A stretch of 64,000 bases of DNA. It comes from UBA7672 sp965279085. GTDB lineage: Bacteria; Pseudomonadota; Alphaproteobacteria; Caulobacterales; Hyphomonadaceae. The stretch spans positions 4,278,001 to 4,342,000 of the forward strand of contig OZ257149.1 in NCBI GenBank assembly GCA_965279085.1, written 5' to 3'. The position numbers and the translations under genes were made by a program. The notes under the pieces are model-generated. The model was not told where the DNA came from and did not search any database. It saw nothing but the letters and a program-made list of their open reading frames with translations. Shown here piece after piece: positions 1-9,786 of the stretch (position 1 is the stretch's first letter; each line of letters begins with the position of its first letter).

Positions 1-4
1 CACA

Positions 5-16
5 GGAGGCGCCTCC
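5..16 (+). promoter_or_regulatory. Palindromic ribosome binding site of ccmE
   Basis: The Shine-Dalgarno sequence AGGAGG just before the ccmE start lies in a perfect 12-bp palindrome, GGAGGCGCCTCC, that ends two bases before the ATG. In RNA this could pair intramolecularly or between molecules and limit ribosome access. The palindrome is seen directly; any regulatory effect is inference. Confidence 0.4.
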
Positions 17-18
17 CC

Positions 19-480
19 ATGCGCAAGCGTTCGCAGAGACTCTGGCTGATCGGCGCGGCCGCCGCTTTGGTAGCCGGCGCCCTCGGGCTTGCTGTCGTCG
101 CGCTGCAGGACACGGTGGCGTTCTTCCAGTCGCCTTCCGACATCGTCGCCAAGGGCGTGCCGAATTCGAACCAGAGCATCCGCGTCGGCGGGCTGGTCGA
201 GGAAGGTAGCGAGACGCACGACACGGACGGCGCGCTGCTGTTCAAGATCACCGACGGCAAACACACCGTGCCGGTGATCTATCACAACATTCCGCCGGAC
301 CTGTTCGAAGAGGGCAAGGGCGTGGTGGCCGAGGGCAAGTTCGACGACACGGGCCGCCTGGTCGCCAAGCGCGTGCTGGCGAAGCACGACGAGAATTACA
401 TGCCGAAGGAAACGTATGACGCGCTGAAGCGCGCCGCGGAGTCCGATGGCAAGACGACTTATGAAGGTCCCGCCACTTGA
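19..480 (+). CDS. ccmE: Cytochrome c maturation heme chaperone CcmE
   Basis: Periplasmic heme chaperone of System I cytochrome c biogenesis. It receives heme from CcmABCD and passes it to the CcmFH lyase. An N-terminal membrane anchor (about residues 8-30) precedes the OB-fold domain. The heme-attachment histidine H123 sits in the HxxxY motif (H123-D-E-N-Y127), followed by the usual flexible tail. The length of 153 residues is typical. The ATG is preceded by AGGAGG. Its stop codon overlaps the TTG start of ccmF, indicating translational coupling. The upstream ccm genes, probably ccmI or ccmABCD, would lie outside the window. Confidence 0.96.
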   Translation: MRKRSQRLWLIGAAAALVAGALGLAVVALQDTVAFFQSPSDIVAKGVPNSNQSIRVGGLVEEGSETHDTDGALLFKITDGKHTVPVIYHNIPPDLFEEGKGVVAEGKFDDTGRLVAKRVLAKHDENYMPKETYDALKRAAESDGKTTYEGPAT

Positions 481-2468
481 TCGCTGAACTCGGCCATCTG
501 CTGGCCTTCCTCGCGCTTGCCACGGCGGCGGCGCAGAGCGTGCTGGGGCTGACGACCGGAGGCGAGGCGCCGAGGCGACTCGCCGTTGCGACGGGAATGT
601 TCCTGCTCCTGTCGATGATCACGCTGGTGATCAGCTTCGTGCGGCTCGACTTCTCGGTTGAGCTTGTGGCGCGCAACTCGCATTCGCTGAAGCCGATCAT
701 CTATCGCATCGCCGGCGCGTGGGGGAACCACGAGGGCTCGATGCTGCTGTGGTGCCTGATCATGGCGGGCTACGGCGCGGCGGCCGGGCTGTTCATGAAG
801 AACGACAGGCTGCGGGATCGAGCGCTCGGCGTGCAGGGCCTGCTGACGCTTGGCTCGCTGGCCTATCTGCTGTTTGCGTCGAGCCCGTTCACCCGGCTGG
901 TTGATCCGCCAATCGATGGCGGTGGGATGAACCCGCTTCTGCAGGACCCGGCCGTCGCGCTGCATCCGCCGTTCCTCTACATGGGCTATGTCGGCATGTC
1001 GTTCGTGTTCTCGATCGCGGCGGCCGGCCTCATCAACGGTCAGATCGATCGCGAGTGGGCGAAACGCGTGCGGCCGTGGGCGCTGACGGCCTGGAGCTGC
1101 CTGACCATCGGCATCGCGCTGGGCGCGATCTGGGCGTACTACGAGCTTGGCTGGGGCGGCTGGTGGTTCTGGGATCCTGTCGAGAACGCGTCCTTCATGC
1201 CGTGGCTGGTTGGCGCGGCGCTGGTTCACTCGCTGATCGTGACCGAGAAGCGCGGCGGGATGGCGGCGTGGACGGTGTTCCTCGCTGTGCTGGCGTTCTG
1301 TCTATCGCTGCTGGGGACGTTCCTTGTGCGGTCAGGCGTGATGACGTCGGTGCACGCGTTCGCGGTTGATCCGACGCGCGGGCTGGTGCTGCTGGGCGGG
1401 CTTGGCGTGGCGGGCGGGGCGGCGCTGGCGCTGTTCGCGTGGCGGGCGCCGAAGCTGGCGAGCGGGCCGGAGTTCGATCCGGTGAGTCGTGAGGGCGCGC
1501 TGGTGCTGAACAACCTGTTCCTGTCGGTGGGCGCTGCGCTGGTGCTTGTCGGCACGGTGACGCCGATGATCGTGCAGTATCTCGGCGAGATCAAAGTGAT
1601 CGCGCCGGACAGCGCGTCGCTGTCGATCGGGGAGCCGTATTTCCAGCTGACGCTTGCGCCGATGGTCGCGGTGTTGCTGCTGTTCCTGCCGCTGGCGCAG
1701 GGCGCACCTTGGCGGAAGGCCGAGGTGTCGCCGCTGATGAAGTGGCTGGCTCCGGCTGCCGTTGTCGCTGTGCTGGCTGCGGTCGTGGCGATGGCATTCG
1801 GCGGCTGGGGCGTGTGGCTCGGGTTCGGCGTGCTGGTTGGCACGTGGGTTGTGGTCGGCGTCGGCTTCGACCTGTGGCGGCGCGTGGGCGATGGCGGCTT
1901 TGGCCGTCTGGTGCGCCTGCCGCTGACGGTGTGGGGCATGGCGATCGCGCACATGGGCATGGGCCTGTTCGTGATCGGCGCGACGGTCGAAACGGCGACA
2001 CGCTCGGAGCGGACCTTCCCGCTGTCGCAGGGTCAGTCGGCGGAGATGGCTGGCTGGTCTTTCGAATTCCAAGGCGTGCGGCAGGTCGAGGGGCCGAACT
2101 ATTCGTCGACCATGGCGGACATCAAGGTGACGCACGGTACCTCGAGCGAGATGATCTATCCGGAGAAGCGATTCTACCCGGTGGCCGAAACCGCGACGAC
2201 GGAAGTCGCCATTCGCAAGACGCTGGGCGGCGATGTCTATGTGGCGCTGGGCGATACGATTCGGGAGGAGCCGGGTGTCTGGCGCATCCGGATCGCGCAC
2301 CATCCGCTGATCGACTGGGTGTTCGGCGGGGCGGGACTGATCGCGCTTGGCGGGTTCATGTCGCTGGCGGCGCGCATTCGCAGGCGCGCGCCGGTGACCG
2401 AGGAGACCGCCGTGGCCGAGCCGAAGGCCGGTGAGGCGCCTGCCGGGGCCGCTGGAGCGACGGTATGA
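477..2468 (+). CDS. ccmF: Heme lyase subunit CcmF
   Basis: Large polytopic inner-membrane protein of the CcmF/CcmH holocytochrome c synthetase, which attaches heme to CxxCH motifs of apocytochromes in the periplasm. The tryptophan-rich WWD heme-handling signature lies at residues 226-238 (W-G-G-W-W-F-W-D-P-V-E-N-A). Many hydrophobic helices surround it, and a large soluble loop precedes the last membrane segment (about residues 605-625). The 663-residue length is normal. I chose the TTG start because it overlaps the ccmE stop and begins directly with a membrane helix. The last codons overlap ccmH. Confidence 0.96.
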   Translation: MIAELGHLLAFLALATAAAQSVLGLTTGGEAPRRLAVATGMFLLLSMITLVISFVRLDFSVELVARNSHSLKPIIYRIAGAWGNHEGSMLLWCLIMAGYGAAAGLFMKNDRLRDRALGVQGLLTLGSLAYLLFASSPFTRLVDPPIDGGGMNPLLQDPAVALHPPFLYMGYVGMSFVFSIAAAGLINGQIDREWAKRVRPWALTAWSCLTIGIALGAIWAYYELGWGGWWFWDPVENASFMPWLVGAALVHSLIVTEKRGGMAAWTVFLAVLAFCLSLLGTFLVRSGVMTSVHAFAVDPTRGLVLLGGLGVAGGAALALFAWRAPKLASGPEFDPVSREGALVLNNLFLSVGAALVLVGTVTPMIVQYLGEIKVIAPDSASLSIGEPYFQLTLAPMVAVLLLFLPLAQGAPWRKAEVSPLMKWLAPAAVVAVLAAVVAMAFGGWGVWLGFGVLVGTWVVVGVGFDLWRRVGDGGFGRLVRLPLTVWGMAIAHMGMGLFVIGATVETATRSERTFPLSQGQSAEMAGWSFEFQGVRQVEGPNYSSTMADIKVTHGTSSEMIYPEKRFYPVAETATTEVAIRKTLGGDVYVALGDTIREEPGVWRIRIAHHPLIDWVFGGAGLIALGGFMSLAARIRRRAPVTEETAVAEPKAGEAPAGAAGATV

Positions 2469-2878
2469 TGGCGGCGATCCTGATGGCCCTGCTGCTGCAG
2501 GCCGGGGAAGCTCCGCTGCCGGATCCGGCCAAGGAAGCACGGGCGCAGGCGCTGATGCGCGAACTTCGCTGCGTTGTCTGTGAGAATGAGCCGATTTCGC
2601 AGTCGACGGCCGACATGGCGGTGGACATGCGCCGGGTTGTCCGGACGCAGATCGACAAGGGTTCGAGCGATGGCGAGGTGCGCCAGTACTTCGTGGACCG
2701 TTATGGTCAATTCGTCTCCTTCCGGCCGCCCGTGGATGGCTGGGGACTCGCTCTGTGGGCGTTCCCCTTCCTGCTTCTCGTTGGGGTAGGGGCGACCATC
2801 GCCGTTCGCATGTTCGGGAAGCGGCATCGCGACCTCACCCCGGTCCCGGACGACCGGGGCGGTGATTCCAAGCCATAG
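2465..2878 (+). CDS. ccmH: Cytochrome c maturation thioredoxin-like protein CcmH
   Basis: Short CcmH/CcmL-type protein that reduces or holds apocytochrome c thiols for heme ligation by CcmF. It has an N-terminal signal sequence, the L-R-C-x-x-C motif (C36 and C39), the usual three-helix domain, and a C-terminal transmembrane helix (about residues 96-117) with a basic cytoplasmic tail. At 137 residues it lacks the TPR extension seen in E. coli CcmH; in alphaproteobacteria that part is usually a separate CcmI. Its start overlaps the end of ccmF by 4 bases. Confidence 0.94.
   Translation: MMAAILMALLLQAGEAPLPDPAKEARAQALMRELRCVVCENEPISQSTADMAVDMRRVVRTQIDKGSSDGEVRQYFVDRYGQFVSFRPPVDGWGLALWAFPFLLLVGVGATIAVRMFGKRHRDLTPVPDDRGGDSKP
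2838..2859 (+). other. GC-rich inverted repeat at the ccmH 3' end
   Basis: A perfect 8-bp stem, CCCCGGTC...GACCGGGG with a 6-base loop, lies within the last codons of ccmH. No U-tract follows, so it is not a standard intrinsic terminator. It could stabilise the 3' end of the ccm transcript or cause pausing before degP. Confidence 0.3.
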
Positions 2879-3116
2879 CCGGGCGTCTGCCGGGCAAAAT
2901 ACTGACGTGAGTGAAGGGGATTCCTGCTGCGGAGCCTCTGGCGCCGCCGCATGATTGCCTTAAAGTAAGGGCCAAGTTGCGGGTGTCAGCGGCGCAGACG
3001 CCACCCGCCGCCGTGCGATCACCGGGTTGGATTGACCTTTGCTTTTGCGAAGGCTGGCTCCAAATCCAGGGTCACACATGGGTGGTCGCGCTCGCGAAGG
3101 CAGTGAGAGAAAACGA

Positions 3117-4655
3117 ATGATCAAGGTTGGAACTGGCCGCACCGGATTTACGGCTGGTCTAGTGGCTGCTGTCGCCATGGGCGCGGCGCTGACCTTTCCC
3201 GCAGTGGCGCAGAAACCGATTTCGGTATCGCCGCCCGCAGGCGCGCCGATGAGCTTCGCGGATCTGATCGACCGCGTGAGCCCGGCGGTTGTTTCCGTCT
3301 CGGTGACGACCGAGATCAAACGCGCCGAACGCAACAGCGCCTTCAATCCCTTCCGCGGCCTTCCCGGTTTTGACGAGTACGAAGATCGCTTTGGCGAAGG
3401 CGAGGAAGAAGAGGGTACTCCGGAAACCGACCAGGAGGGCAACGCGCTCGGCTCGGGCTTCTTCATCTCCTCGGCCGGCTACATCGTTACCAACCACCAC
3501 GTCGTCGAGAATGCGCGCGAAGTGGTCGTGAGCCTGAAGAACGGCGACCAGCTCGAAGCCGAGATCATCGGCACCGACGAGCAGACCGACCTCGCCGTGC
3601 TCAAGGTCAAGAAGAGCGGCACGTATCCGTTCGTGGAATTCGCGACCCGCGCCAAACCGCGCGTGGGCGACTGGGTCGTGGCGGTGGGTAACCCCTTCGG
3701 CCTCGGCGGCACGGCGACGGCTGGCATCGTCTCGGCCGATGGACGCGAGCTGCTCGGCGGCAACTACAACGACTTCATCCAGATCGATGCGCCGATCAAC
3801 CGTGGCAACTCCGGTGGGCCGACCTTCAACCTCAATGGTGAGGTCATCGGCGTGAACACGGCGATCTTCTCCGACACGGGCGGCGGCTCGGTCGGCATCG
3901 GCTTCGCGATCGAGGCGCAGGCCGCCAAGGCGATCGCCGATACGCTGGTGAAGAACGGCAAAGTCATCCGCGGATGGCTCGGCGTCGAGATTCAGAGCAT
4001 GAACCAGCGCCTGGCCGACGCCTGGAGCCTCAAGTCATCGAACGGCGCCATCGTGCGCTCGGTGACGGCGGGCGGACCGGCGGAAACCAGCGGCATCAAG
4101 CGCGGCGACATCATCGTCCAGGTCAATGGCGAGGACGTGAAGGATAACCGTCAGCTGACGCAGCGCGTCGGCAGCCTGCTGGCCGGGTCGACCAACAACT
4201 TCAAGATCATCCGCGACGGCAAGGAGCAGATGCTTCGCGTCACCGTGCGGGAGCGCGACGAGAAGGCGCTGGGCAGCACCGAACTCGACCCGAGCCGGGC
4301 GGGAATGAAGCCGCCAAAGCCGGGCGATGACGACGTCAAGGTGACGGGCGGCACTGTGCGCCCGCTGACGCCGGATGAAGCCAAGAAGTTCGACGTCGGT
4401 GCGGCCGGAACGGGGCTGATCGTCATCACGGTTGAGCCGCGCGGCGCCTTCGCGAAGGCTGACATCTATCCGGGCGACGTGATCCTCGAGATCAACAACA
4501 AGGCCGTCACGGCGCCCAAGGAATACGAAGATGCGGTCGCCGCAGCGCGGTCGGCCGGCAAGAAGGATGTGGTGGCAAGGGTGGGGTGCGGTACGCAGGA
4601 GCGTTGCTTCGACAGCACTGTTCTCCGTCCGATTGAAGTAGCTCCGGCGCAATAG
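3117..4655 (+). CDS. degP: Periplasmic serine protease of the DegP/HtrA family
   Basis: Do-family protease and chaperone that degrades misfolded envelope proteins. After a signal peptide (cleavage near A-V-A-Q, about residue 32), the trypsin-like domain carries the triad H128 (in N-H-H-V-V), D158 (T-D-L-A) and S232 (G-N-S-G-G). Two PDZ domains follow (about residues 285-375 and 420-500). The precursor is 512 residues. I prefer this ATG over an upstream in-frame ATG at 3039 because the signal peptide starts here. It lies 11 bases before a response regulator gene, resembling envelope-stress operons in which protease and two-component genes are linked. Confidence 0.93.
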   Translation: MIKVGTGRTGFTAGLVAAVAMGAALTFPAVAQKPISVSPPAGAPMSFADLIDRVSPAVVSVSVTTEIKRAERNSAFNPFRGLPGFDEYEDRFGEGEEEEGTPETDQEGNALGSGFFISSAGYIVTNHHVVENAREVVVSLKNGDQLEAEIIGTDEQTDLAVLKVKKSGTYPFVEFATRAKPRVGDWVVAVGNPFGLGGTATAGIVSADGRELLGGNYNDFIQIDAPINRGNSGGPTFNLNGEVIGVNTAIFSDTGGGSVGIGFAIEAQAAKAIADTLVKNGKVIRGWLGVEIQSMNQRLADAWSLKSSNGAIVRSVTAGGPAETSGIKRGDIIVQVNGEDVKDNRQLTQRVGSLLAGSTNNFKIIRDGKEQMLRVTVRERDEKALGSTELDPSRAGMKPPKPGDDDVKVTGGTVRPLTPDEAKKFDVGAAGTGLIVITVEPRGAFAKADIYPGDVILEINNKAVTAPKEYEDAVAAARSAGKKDVVARVGCGTQERCFDSTVLRPIEVAPAQ

Positions 4656-4666
4656 AAACGGAAAGC

Positions 4667-5338
4667 ATGCGGGTCATAGTCATTGAGGACGATTCGGACG
4701 CGGCAGCGTTCGTGAAGGGCGTCCTGAGCGAAGCGGGTCACACAGTCGATGTGTGTGGCGACGGCGAGTCGGGCCTCAACAAGGCCAGGACCGGCGAATA
4801 CGATGCGCTGGTCGTGGACCGGATGCTGCCGGGCATGGACGGACTGAAGCTTCTCAAGAGCTATCGCGACGCAGGTGGTCGGGCGCCGGCGCTGTTCCTG
4901 TCGGCGCTGGGCGAGGTGGATCATCGCGTCGAGGGGCTGCAGGCGGGCGGCGACGATTATCTCGTGAAGCCATATGCGCCGAGTGAGCTGGTTGCACGCG
5001 TCGAGGCGCTGGGCCGGCGTGCGACCGGCGACATTCCGACGACCAAGCTTTCGGTTGGCGGCCTGGAAATGGACCTGCTGGCGCGGACGGTTCACCGCGA
5101 CGGGCAGAAGATCGACCTGCAGCCGCGCGAGTTCCGGTTGCTTGAGTTCCTGATGCGGCATGCAGGGCAGGTGGTCACGCGCACCATGCTGCTCGAGAAG
5201 GTGTGGGACTATCACTTCGATCCCCAGACCAACGTGATCGATGTCCACGTCTCGCGCCTGCGCGGGAAGATCGACAAGGATTTCGAGCGGCCTCTGCTGC
5301 ACACCGTTCGCGGCGCCGGATACCGGCTCGAAGCTTAA
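4667..5338 (+). CDS. OmpR-family DNA-binding response regulator
   Basis: Transcription regulator with an N-terminal receiver domain and a C-terminal winged helix. The receiver has the acidic pocket E7-D8-D9, phospho-acceptor D51 and conserved K101 in K-P-Y. The winged-helix region ends in the OmpR-family signature V-R-G-x-G-Y. The 223-residue length is typical. It is cotranscribed with the kinase gene, which starts 3 bases after its stop codon. Linkage to degP suggests envelope stress sensing, but the target genes cannot be read from the sequence. Confidence 0.93.
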   Translation: MRVIVIEDDSDAAAFVKGVLSEAGHTVDVCGDGESGLNKARTGEYDALVVDRMLPGMDGLKLLKSYRDAGGRAPALFLSALGEVDHRVEGLQAGGDDYLVKPYAPSELVARVEALGRRATGDIPTTKLSVGGLEMDLLARTVHRDGQKIDLQPREFRLLEFLMRHAGQVVTRTMLLEKVWDYHFDPQTNVIDVHVSRLRGKIDKDFERPLLHTVRGAGYRLEA

Positions 5339-5341
5339 GCG

Positions 5342-6739
5342 ATGAAGATCGGCCGCCTGCCGGCGCTGTTCCGGACGACAACGTTCCGGTTGGCGCTGCT
5401 GCACGCGTCGATCTTCATTCTCTTTTCGGCGTCGCTCCTCGCTTATCTTTATTACGAAACCGCCGGCCACCTTGGGCGGCAGGCCGAGACGGAGCTGAAC
5501 GCGGAGTTTGGCGAGCTGTCAGCGGCTTATCGCGGCGGCGGTCTCGATCGTCTGAACCAGGCCGTGATCGAGCGCCGGGCGGCGCGGGGGAAGTTCTTCT
5601 ACCTGTTGCTCGACGGAAGCGGCCAGAAGGTTGAGGGCGATTTCGATGTGCTGCCCGCGCCTGCGCCTGCAGGGGAAGCGGTGGTCGACGTCGATTTCCA
5701 GTACGATGCGCGGACGATTGCGGGGCAGCCGAGCCGGCAATCGGCGAAGGGGCGCATCTCGCGCCTCTCCGAAGGCGGGGTGCTGATGGTCGCTTACGAC
5801 GTGGGCAATCTCGGTGAAATGAACCGGCGGATCACGGAGGTGGTCTGGCGCTCGGCCGCCGTCGGCTTCGTGTTGTCGCTGATCGGTGGGGTGGTGATTT
5901 CGCGATCCGCGGCGCAGCGGGCCGAGCAGCTGGCCAAGACGACCGAGGGGGTCATGGGTGGGGACCTCACGCGCCGCGCGCCGGTGTTCGGATCTGGCGA
6001 TGAGTTCGACAGGCTTTCCGAACAGTTGAACGCCATGCTCGGGAAGCTGGAGCGGCTTGTGATCTCGTCACGATCAGCGGGCGATTCCATCGCGCACGAT
6101 CTGCGATCGCCATTGACGCGGTTGCGAAACCGCCTGGAGGCGGGGATCAGGTCGGCTGGGGACGAGGGGCCGCGCAACGCGCTGGTGCGGTCGATCGACG
6201 ATGTAGACAGCGTGCTGGATACGTTCAACGCCATCCTGCGCCTGTCGCGCGTGCAGGCGGGGGCGACGGGTTCTTTCCGGCGGACGAATGTCACCGACCT
6301 GACGGACGAGCTGGCCGAGCTGTATCAGCCTGTGTGCGAGGAGAAGCGGCTGGGGTTCACGTATTCGCCGCAGCGCGATCTCTTCGTGCTGGCTGATCGC
6401 GATCTCATAGCGCAGGCGATGTCGAACCTGGTGGACAATGCAGTGAAATACACGCCCGAAGGCGGGGCTATTCGGCTGGAGGCACGGCGCGCGGCGGATG
6501 GCGACGTCGCGCTGACCGTCGTCGATACGGGGCCGGGCATTCCAGCAGAGGACAGGGAGCGCGCGGTCGAGCGCTTCGTGCGGCTGGAGCAGTCGCGCAG
6601 CCAGCCGGGAAGCGGGCTGGGACTCAGTCTCGCGGCTGCGGTGGCGGAGGCGCATACGGGCAAGCTGGTGCTGGCGGACGGAGGAGGGCCGCCTTCCCGT
6701 CCGGGGCTGTCGGTTACTCTCAAGCTTCCAGCAGCGTGA
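5342..6739 (+). CDS. Sensor histidine kinase, partner of the upstream OmpR-type regulator
   Basis: Membrane-bound kinase with two transmembrane helices (about residues 15-37 and 170-188) enclosing a periplasmic sensor domain of about 130 residues. These are followed by HAMP, a dimerisation/phosphoacceptor domain with H252 in A-H-D-L-R-S-P-L, and an HATPase domain (N box S-N-L-V-D-N-A-V-K-Y, then G-P-G-I-P and G-S-G-L-G-L). The layout is that of EnvZ/CpxA-type kinases. The close spacing to the regulator makes them a cognate pair. The ligand is unknown. Confidence 0.93.
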   Translation: MKIGRLPALFRTTTFRLALLHASIFILFSASLLAYLYYETAGHLGRQAETELNAEFGELSAAYRGGGLDRLNQAVIERRAARGKFFYLLLDGSGQKVEGDFDVLPAPAPAGEAVVDVDFQYDARTIAGQPSRQSAKGRISRLSEGGVLMVAYDVGNLGEMNRRITEVVWRSAAVGFVLSLIGGVVISRSAAQRAEQLAKTTEGVMGGDLTRRAPVFGSGDEFDRLSEQLNAMLGKLERLVISSRSAGDSIAHDLRSPLTRLRNRLEAGIRSAGDEGPRNALVRSIDDVDSVLDTFNAILRLSRVQAGATGSFRRTNVTDLTDELAELYQPVCEEKRLGFTYSPQRDLFVLADRDLIAQAMSNLVDNAVKYTPEGGAIRLEARRAADGDVALTVVDTGPGIPAEDRERAVERFVRLEQSRSQPGSGLGLSLAAAVAEAHTGKLVLADGGGPPSRPGLSVTLKLPAA

Positions 6740-6786
6740 GGGCTGTCCGTGATGGACGATGGACAGGCTCGCGCTAGGTTGCGCGC

Positions 6787-9621
6787 ATGACCGAACGACT
6801 GGGAAAGTTGGCGCTTGGGCCGATCGCGGGTGGCGAGGGCGATCCGCTTGCGGCGCTGAAGCAGGCGACGCGGTGGTCGGACTACATTTCACGGATCGAG
6901 CGGCGACGGCCGGAAATGTTCGAGAAACTTCGCGATGGGCCAGATGTCGTGCTGGCCGAGGCGCTGGCCGAGATCGATGCCGCTGGGGCGATGACCGGTT
7001 CGCTCGATGCGCCGATGCGGACGATGCGGCTGGCCAAGGAGGCGGCGCATGCGGCCATCGCGGCCGGCGATCTTTCCGGCATGTGGGCGCTGGATGATGT
7101 CGTCGAGCGGCTCACGCAGCTGGCGGACGCGTCCGTGAAATCGGCTCTGCAGCTGGCGGTGCGGGCTGCGTGGGCTTCGGGATCGCTGGGAGAGGTTCGC
7201 GACAGCAGCGCGATGCCGGGCCTGTTCACGCTGGCGATGGGAAAGATGGGTGCGCGGGAGCTCAACTATTCCAGCGACATCGACCTGATCGTGTTGTTCG
7301 ACCTCGACGTGTTGCCGGTGAAGGGTGCGCGCGTGAAGGAGGCGATGGTTCGCCTGACGCGCGATCTCGTGCGGGTGCTCGATGAGCGGACTGCCGACGG
7401 ATACGTGTTCCGGACGGACCTGCGGCTGCGGCCCGATCCGGCATCGACGAGCCCGGCGATCTCCACGCAGTACGCGACCAGCTATTACGAGAGCGTGGGC
7501 CAGAACTGGGAGCGGATGGCGCATATCAAGGCGCGCGTCTGTGCGGGCGATGAGGCGGTAGGTGCGGGGTATCTCAATGAGCTCGGGCCTTACGTGTGGC
7601 GGAGGCACCTCGATTACTGGGCGATCGCGGATATCCATTCGATCAAGCGACAGATCCACGCGCATGGCGGTCACGCGGAACTGACTTCGCCGGAATTCGA
7701 TGTGAAGCTTGGCCGTGGCGGCGTGCGGGAGATCGAGTTCTTCGCGCAAGTGCAGCAGCTGATCCTGGGCGGGCGGCGAACGGACCTGCGGGCGCCACGA
7801 ACGAAGGATGCGCTGGCGGCGATGGCAAAGGGCGATGTGATCGCGCCGGAAGTCGCCGAGGATCTTTGCCGCGCCTACGATTTCCTGCGCACGATCGAGC
7901 ATCGTATCCAGATGCTCAATGATGAGCAGACGCACGATCTGCCTGCGGTCGCCGAGAAGCGGTCGGCTGTGGCGGCGCTCGCTGGATATGCCGATGAAGC
8001 GCGGTTTGAAGCCGATATCGCTGCGGTGCGTAGACGTGTTCACGGCGTCTACTCCGATCTCTTCGCGGCGGAGGAGCGGCTTTCGACAGCGACGGGCAAC
8101 CTGGTCTTCACGGGCGTGGATGATGACCCCGGCACGGTCGCGACATTGAAGGGGATGGGGTTCAGCGATCCGTCGCGGATCATTCACGTGTTCCAGCAAT
8201 GGCACAGGGGATCGATACCGGCGACGCGATCGGCGCGGGCGCAGCAGTTGCTGACTTCGCTGGGGCCGCGGCTGCTGGAGGCGATGTCGAAGGCGGGCGA
8301 GCCGGACACGGCGTTCGAACGGTTCAGCGAGTTCTTTTCGGGGCTGACGTCTGGCGTGCAGGTGATGTCGCTGATGCTGGCGGAGCCAGCGCTCGCGCGG
8401 GACGTCATCGAGACGATGTCGTTCGCGCCGAAACTGGCGGCGGATCTGGCGCGCCGGCCGGCGTTGATGGACGCCATGCTGGAACCGTCCTTTCGCTCTC
8501 CCGTGCCGTCAGATGCTCCGGGCGCGCGCGCTGGCAAGCTGAATATCCTGCTGAAGCAGGCAGACGGATTCGAGGCGCAGCTGAATGCGGCGCGGCGCTT
8601 CCACCGCGAGGAGGCTTTCCGCATTGGCTACCAACTGTTGCGGGGCGCGGTGAGTGCAACGGAAGCAGGTGTCGCCTATGCCAATCTCGCTGACGCGTGC
8701 GTGGCTGGGCTCGCAGACGTTTGCGAGAAGGATGTGCAGTCGCGCCATTCCGGGCGGATCGGACGATGGGCTGTGTGCGCCCTTGGCAAGTTCGGCGGCC
8801 GGGAACTTACCGCAACATCCGATCTCGACATGATGCTGATCTACGAGCCGGAGGACGATGCGGGTGTAACGGTCGCTACGCGTTTCGTTCAGCGGCTGAT
8901 TGCTGCGCTGTCCGCTCCGACGGAAGAGGGCACGCTTTACGAAGTCGACATGCAGCTGAGGCCGTCGGGCCGGGCAGGGCCTGTCGCTGTCAGGTATTCA
9001 TCGTTCGAACGATACTATCGCGAGGATGCGTGGACTTGGGAGTTCATGGCGTTGACACGCATTCGCCCGCTGGCCGGAGATGAGGATCTCGGTCGCCGCA
9101 TCGTCGAGTCGGCGCGCGAGGCGTTGCGCGCCAAGGCGGCCGATCCCAAGATCACGGATGATGTCGCCGACATGCGCCGCCGCATGGCGCGGGAACGGCC
9201 GGCGAAATCCCGTTGGGACGTCAAGCTCGCGGCCGGCGGGCTGGTCGATATCGAATTCGTGATCCAGCACGCCATCCTCACATCCGCGGGAGAAGTTCCC
9301 GGCGCGGTCATTCCGACCTCGATGGACGCCATCAAGGCCCTGGCCGCGGCAGGCCGTCTTTCACCCGGAGACGCCGCCATCCTGGCCGAGGGCCTCACTT
9401 TCCAGCTCAACCTTCAGCAAGCCCTGAGAATCGCGTCGGGCGACCAGTTTGACCCAGAAACCGCGTCTGTTGGCCTGAAAGCATGGCTCGCCAATCACCT
9501 GTCGCAGAAAGACTTTTCTGCCCTGACTGTCGTCCTGGAACGGGTTCAGGCGGCCGTCGCGGCCCTTCGCACCCGCAAACTGGGTCCGCTTACGACGGAA
9601 CAGCGTCCGGACAGCGTTTGA
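6787..9621 (+). CDS. glnE: Bifunctional glutamine synthetase adenylyltransferase/adenylyl-removing enzyme
   Basis: GlnE controls glutamine synthetase by adding AMP to, or removing it from, the GlnA tyrosine in response to PII signalling. Two nucleotidyltransferase domains are visible. The N-terminal (deadenylylating) one has S-S-D164-I-D166 after a G-K-M-G-A-R-E-L motif. The C-terminal (adenylylating) one has S-D679-L-D681 after G-K-F-G-G-R-E-L. Each is followed by a helical GlnD/PII-uridylyltransferase-like region with an L-R-P-S/L-R-P-D motif. The 944 residues match the family. The start is the ATG following a 47-base gap after the kinase gene. Confidence 0.95.
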   Translation: MTERLGKLALGPIAGGEGDPLAALKQATRWSDYISRIERRRPEMFEKLRDGPDVVLAEALAEIDAAGAMTGSLDAPMRTMRLAKEAAHAAIAAGDLSGMWALDDVVERLTQLADASVKSALQLAVRAAWASGSLGEVRDSSAMPGLFTLAMGKMGARELNYSSDIDLIVLFDLDVLPVKGARVKEAMVRLTRDLVRVLDERTADGYVFRTDLRLRPDPASTSPAISTQYATSYYESVGQNWERMAHIKARVCAGDEAVGAGYLNELGPYVWRRHLDYWAIADIHSIKRQIHAHGGHAELTSPEFDVKLGRGGVREIEFFAQVQQLILGGRRTDLRAPRTKDALAAMAKGDVIAPEVAEDLCRAYDFLRTIEHRIQMLNDEQTHDLPAVAEKRSAVAALAGYADEARFEADIAAVRRRVHGVYSDLFAAEERLSTATGNLVFTGVDDDPGTVATLKGMGFSDPSRIIHVFQQWHRGSIPATRSARAQQLLTSLGPRLLEAMSKAGEPDTAFERFSEFFSGLTSGVQVMSLMLAEPALARDVIETMSFAPKLAADLARRPALMDAMLEPSFRSPVPSDAPGARAGKLNILLKQADGFEAQLNAARRFHREEAFRIGYQLLRGAVSATEAGVAYANLADACVAGLADVCEKDVQSRHSGRIGRWAVCALGKFGGRELTATSDLDMMLIYEPEDDAGVTVATRFVQRLIAALSAPTEEGTLYEVDMQLRPSGRAGPVAVRYSSFERYYREDAWTWEFMALTRIRPLAGDEDLGRRIVESAREALRAKAADPKITDDVADMRRRMARERPAKSRWDVKLAAGGLVDIEFVIQHAILTSAGEVPGAVIPTSMDAIKALAAAGRLSPGDAAILAEGLTFQLNLQQALRIASGDQFDPETASVGLKAWLANHLSQKDFSALTVVLERVQAAVAALRTRKLGPLTTEQRPDSV

Positions 9622-9786
9622 TCTGCAGGCACAGATTAAGTCATGGCGCGCTGAGACGAGCTCCGCACAAGAGCAATCAACGCTCGGCAAACGCCGCGGC
9701 AGGATGCATAACGTGGAGAGCAGTTCGTTCTTGAACAGCACGCCTCTGTTGGCGACAGATCGATTCTCGGAGTTGGCTTCAAGGCC

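Noticed and set aside
6889..8205. A 438-codon minus-strand frame opposite glnE
   Set aside because: Lies entirely within glnE and lacks coding-like composition.
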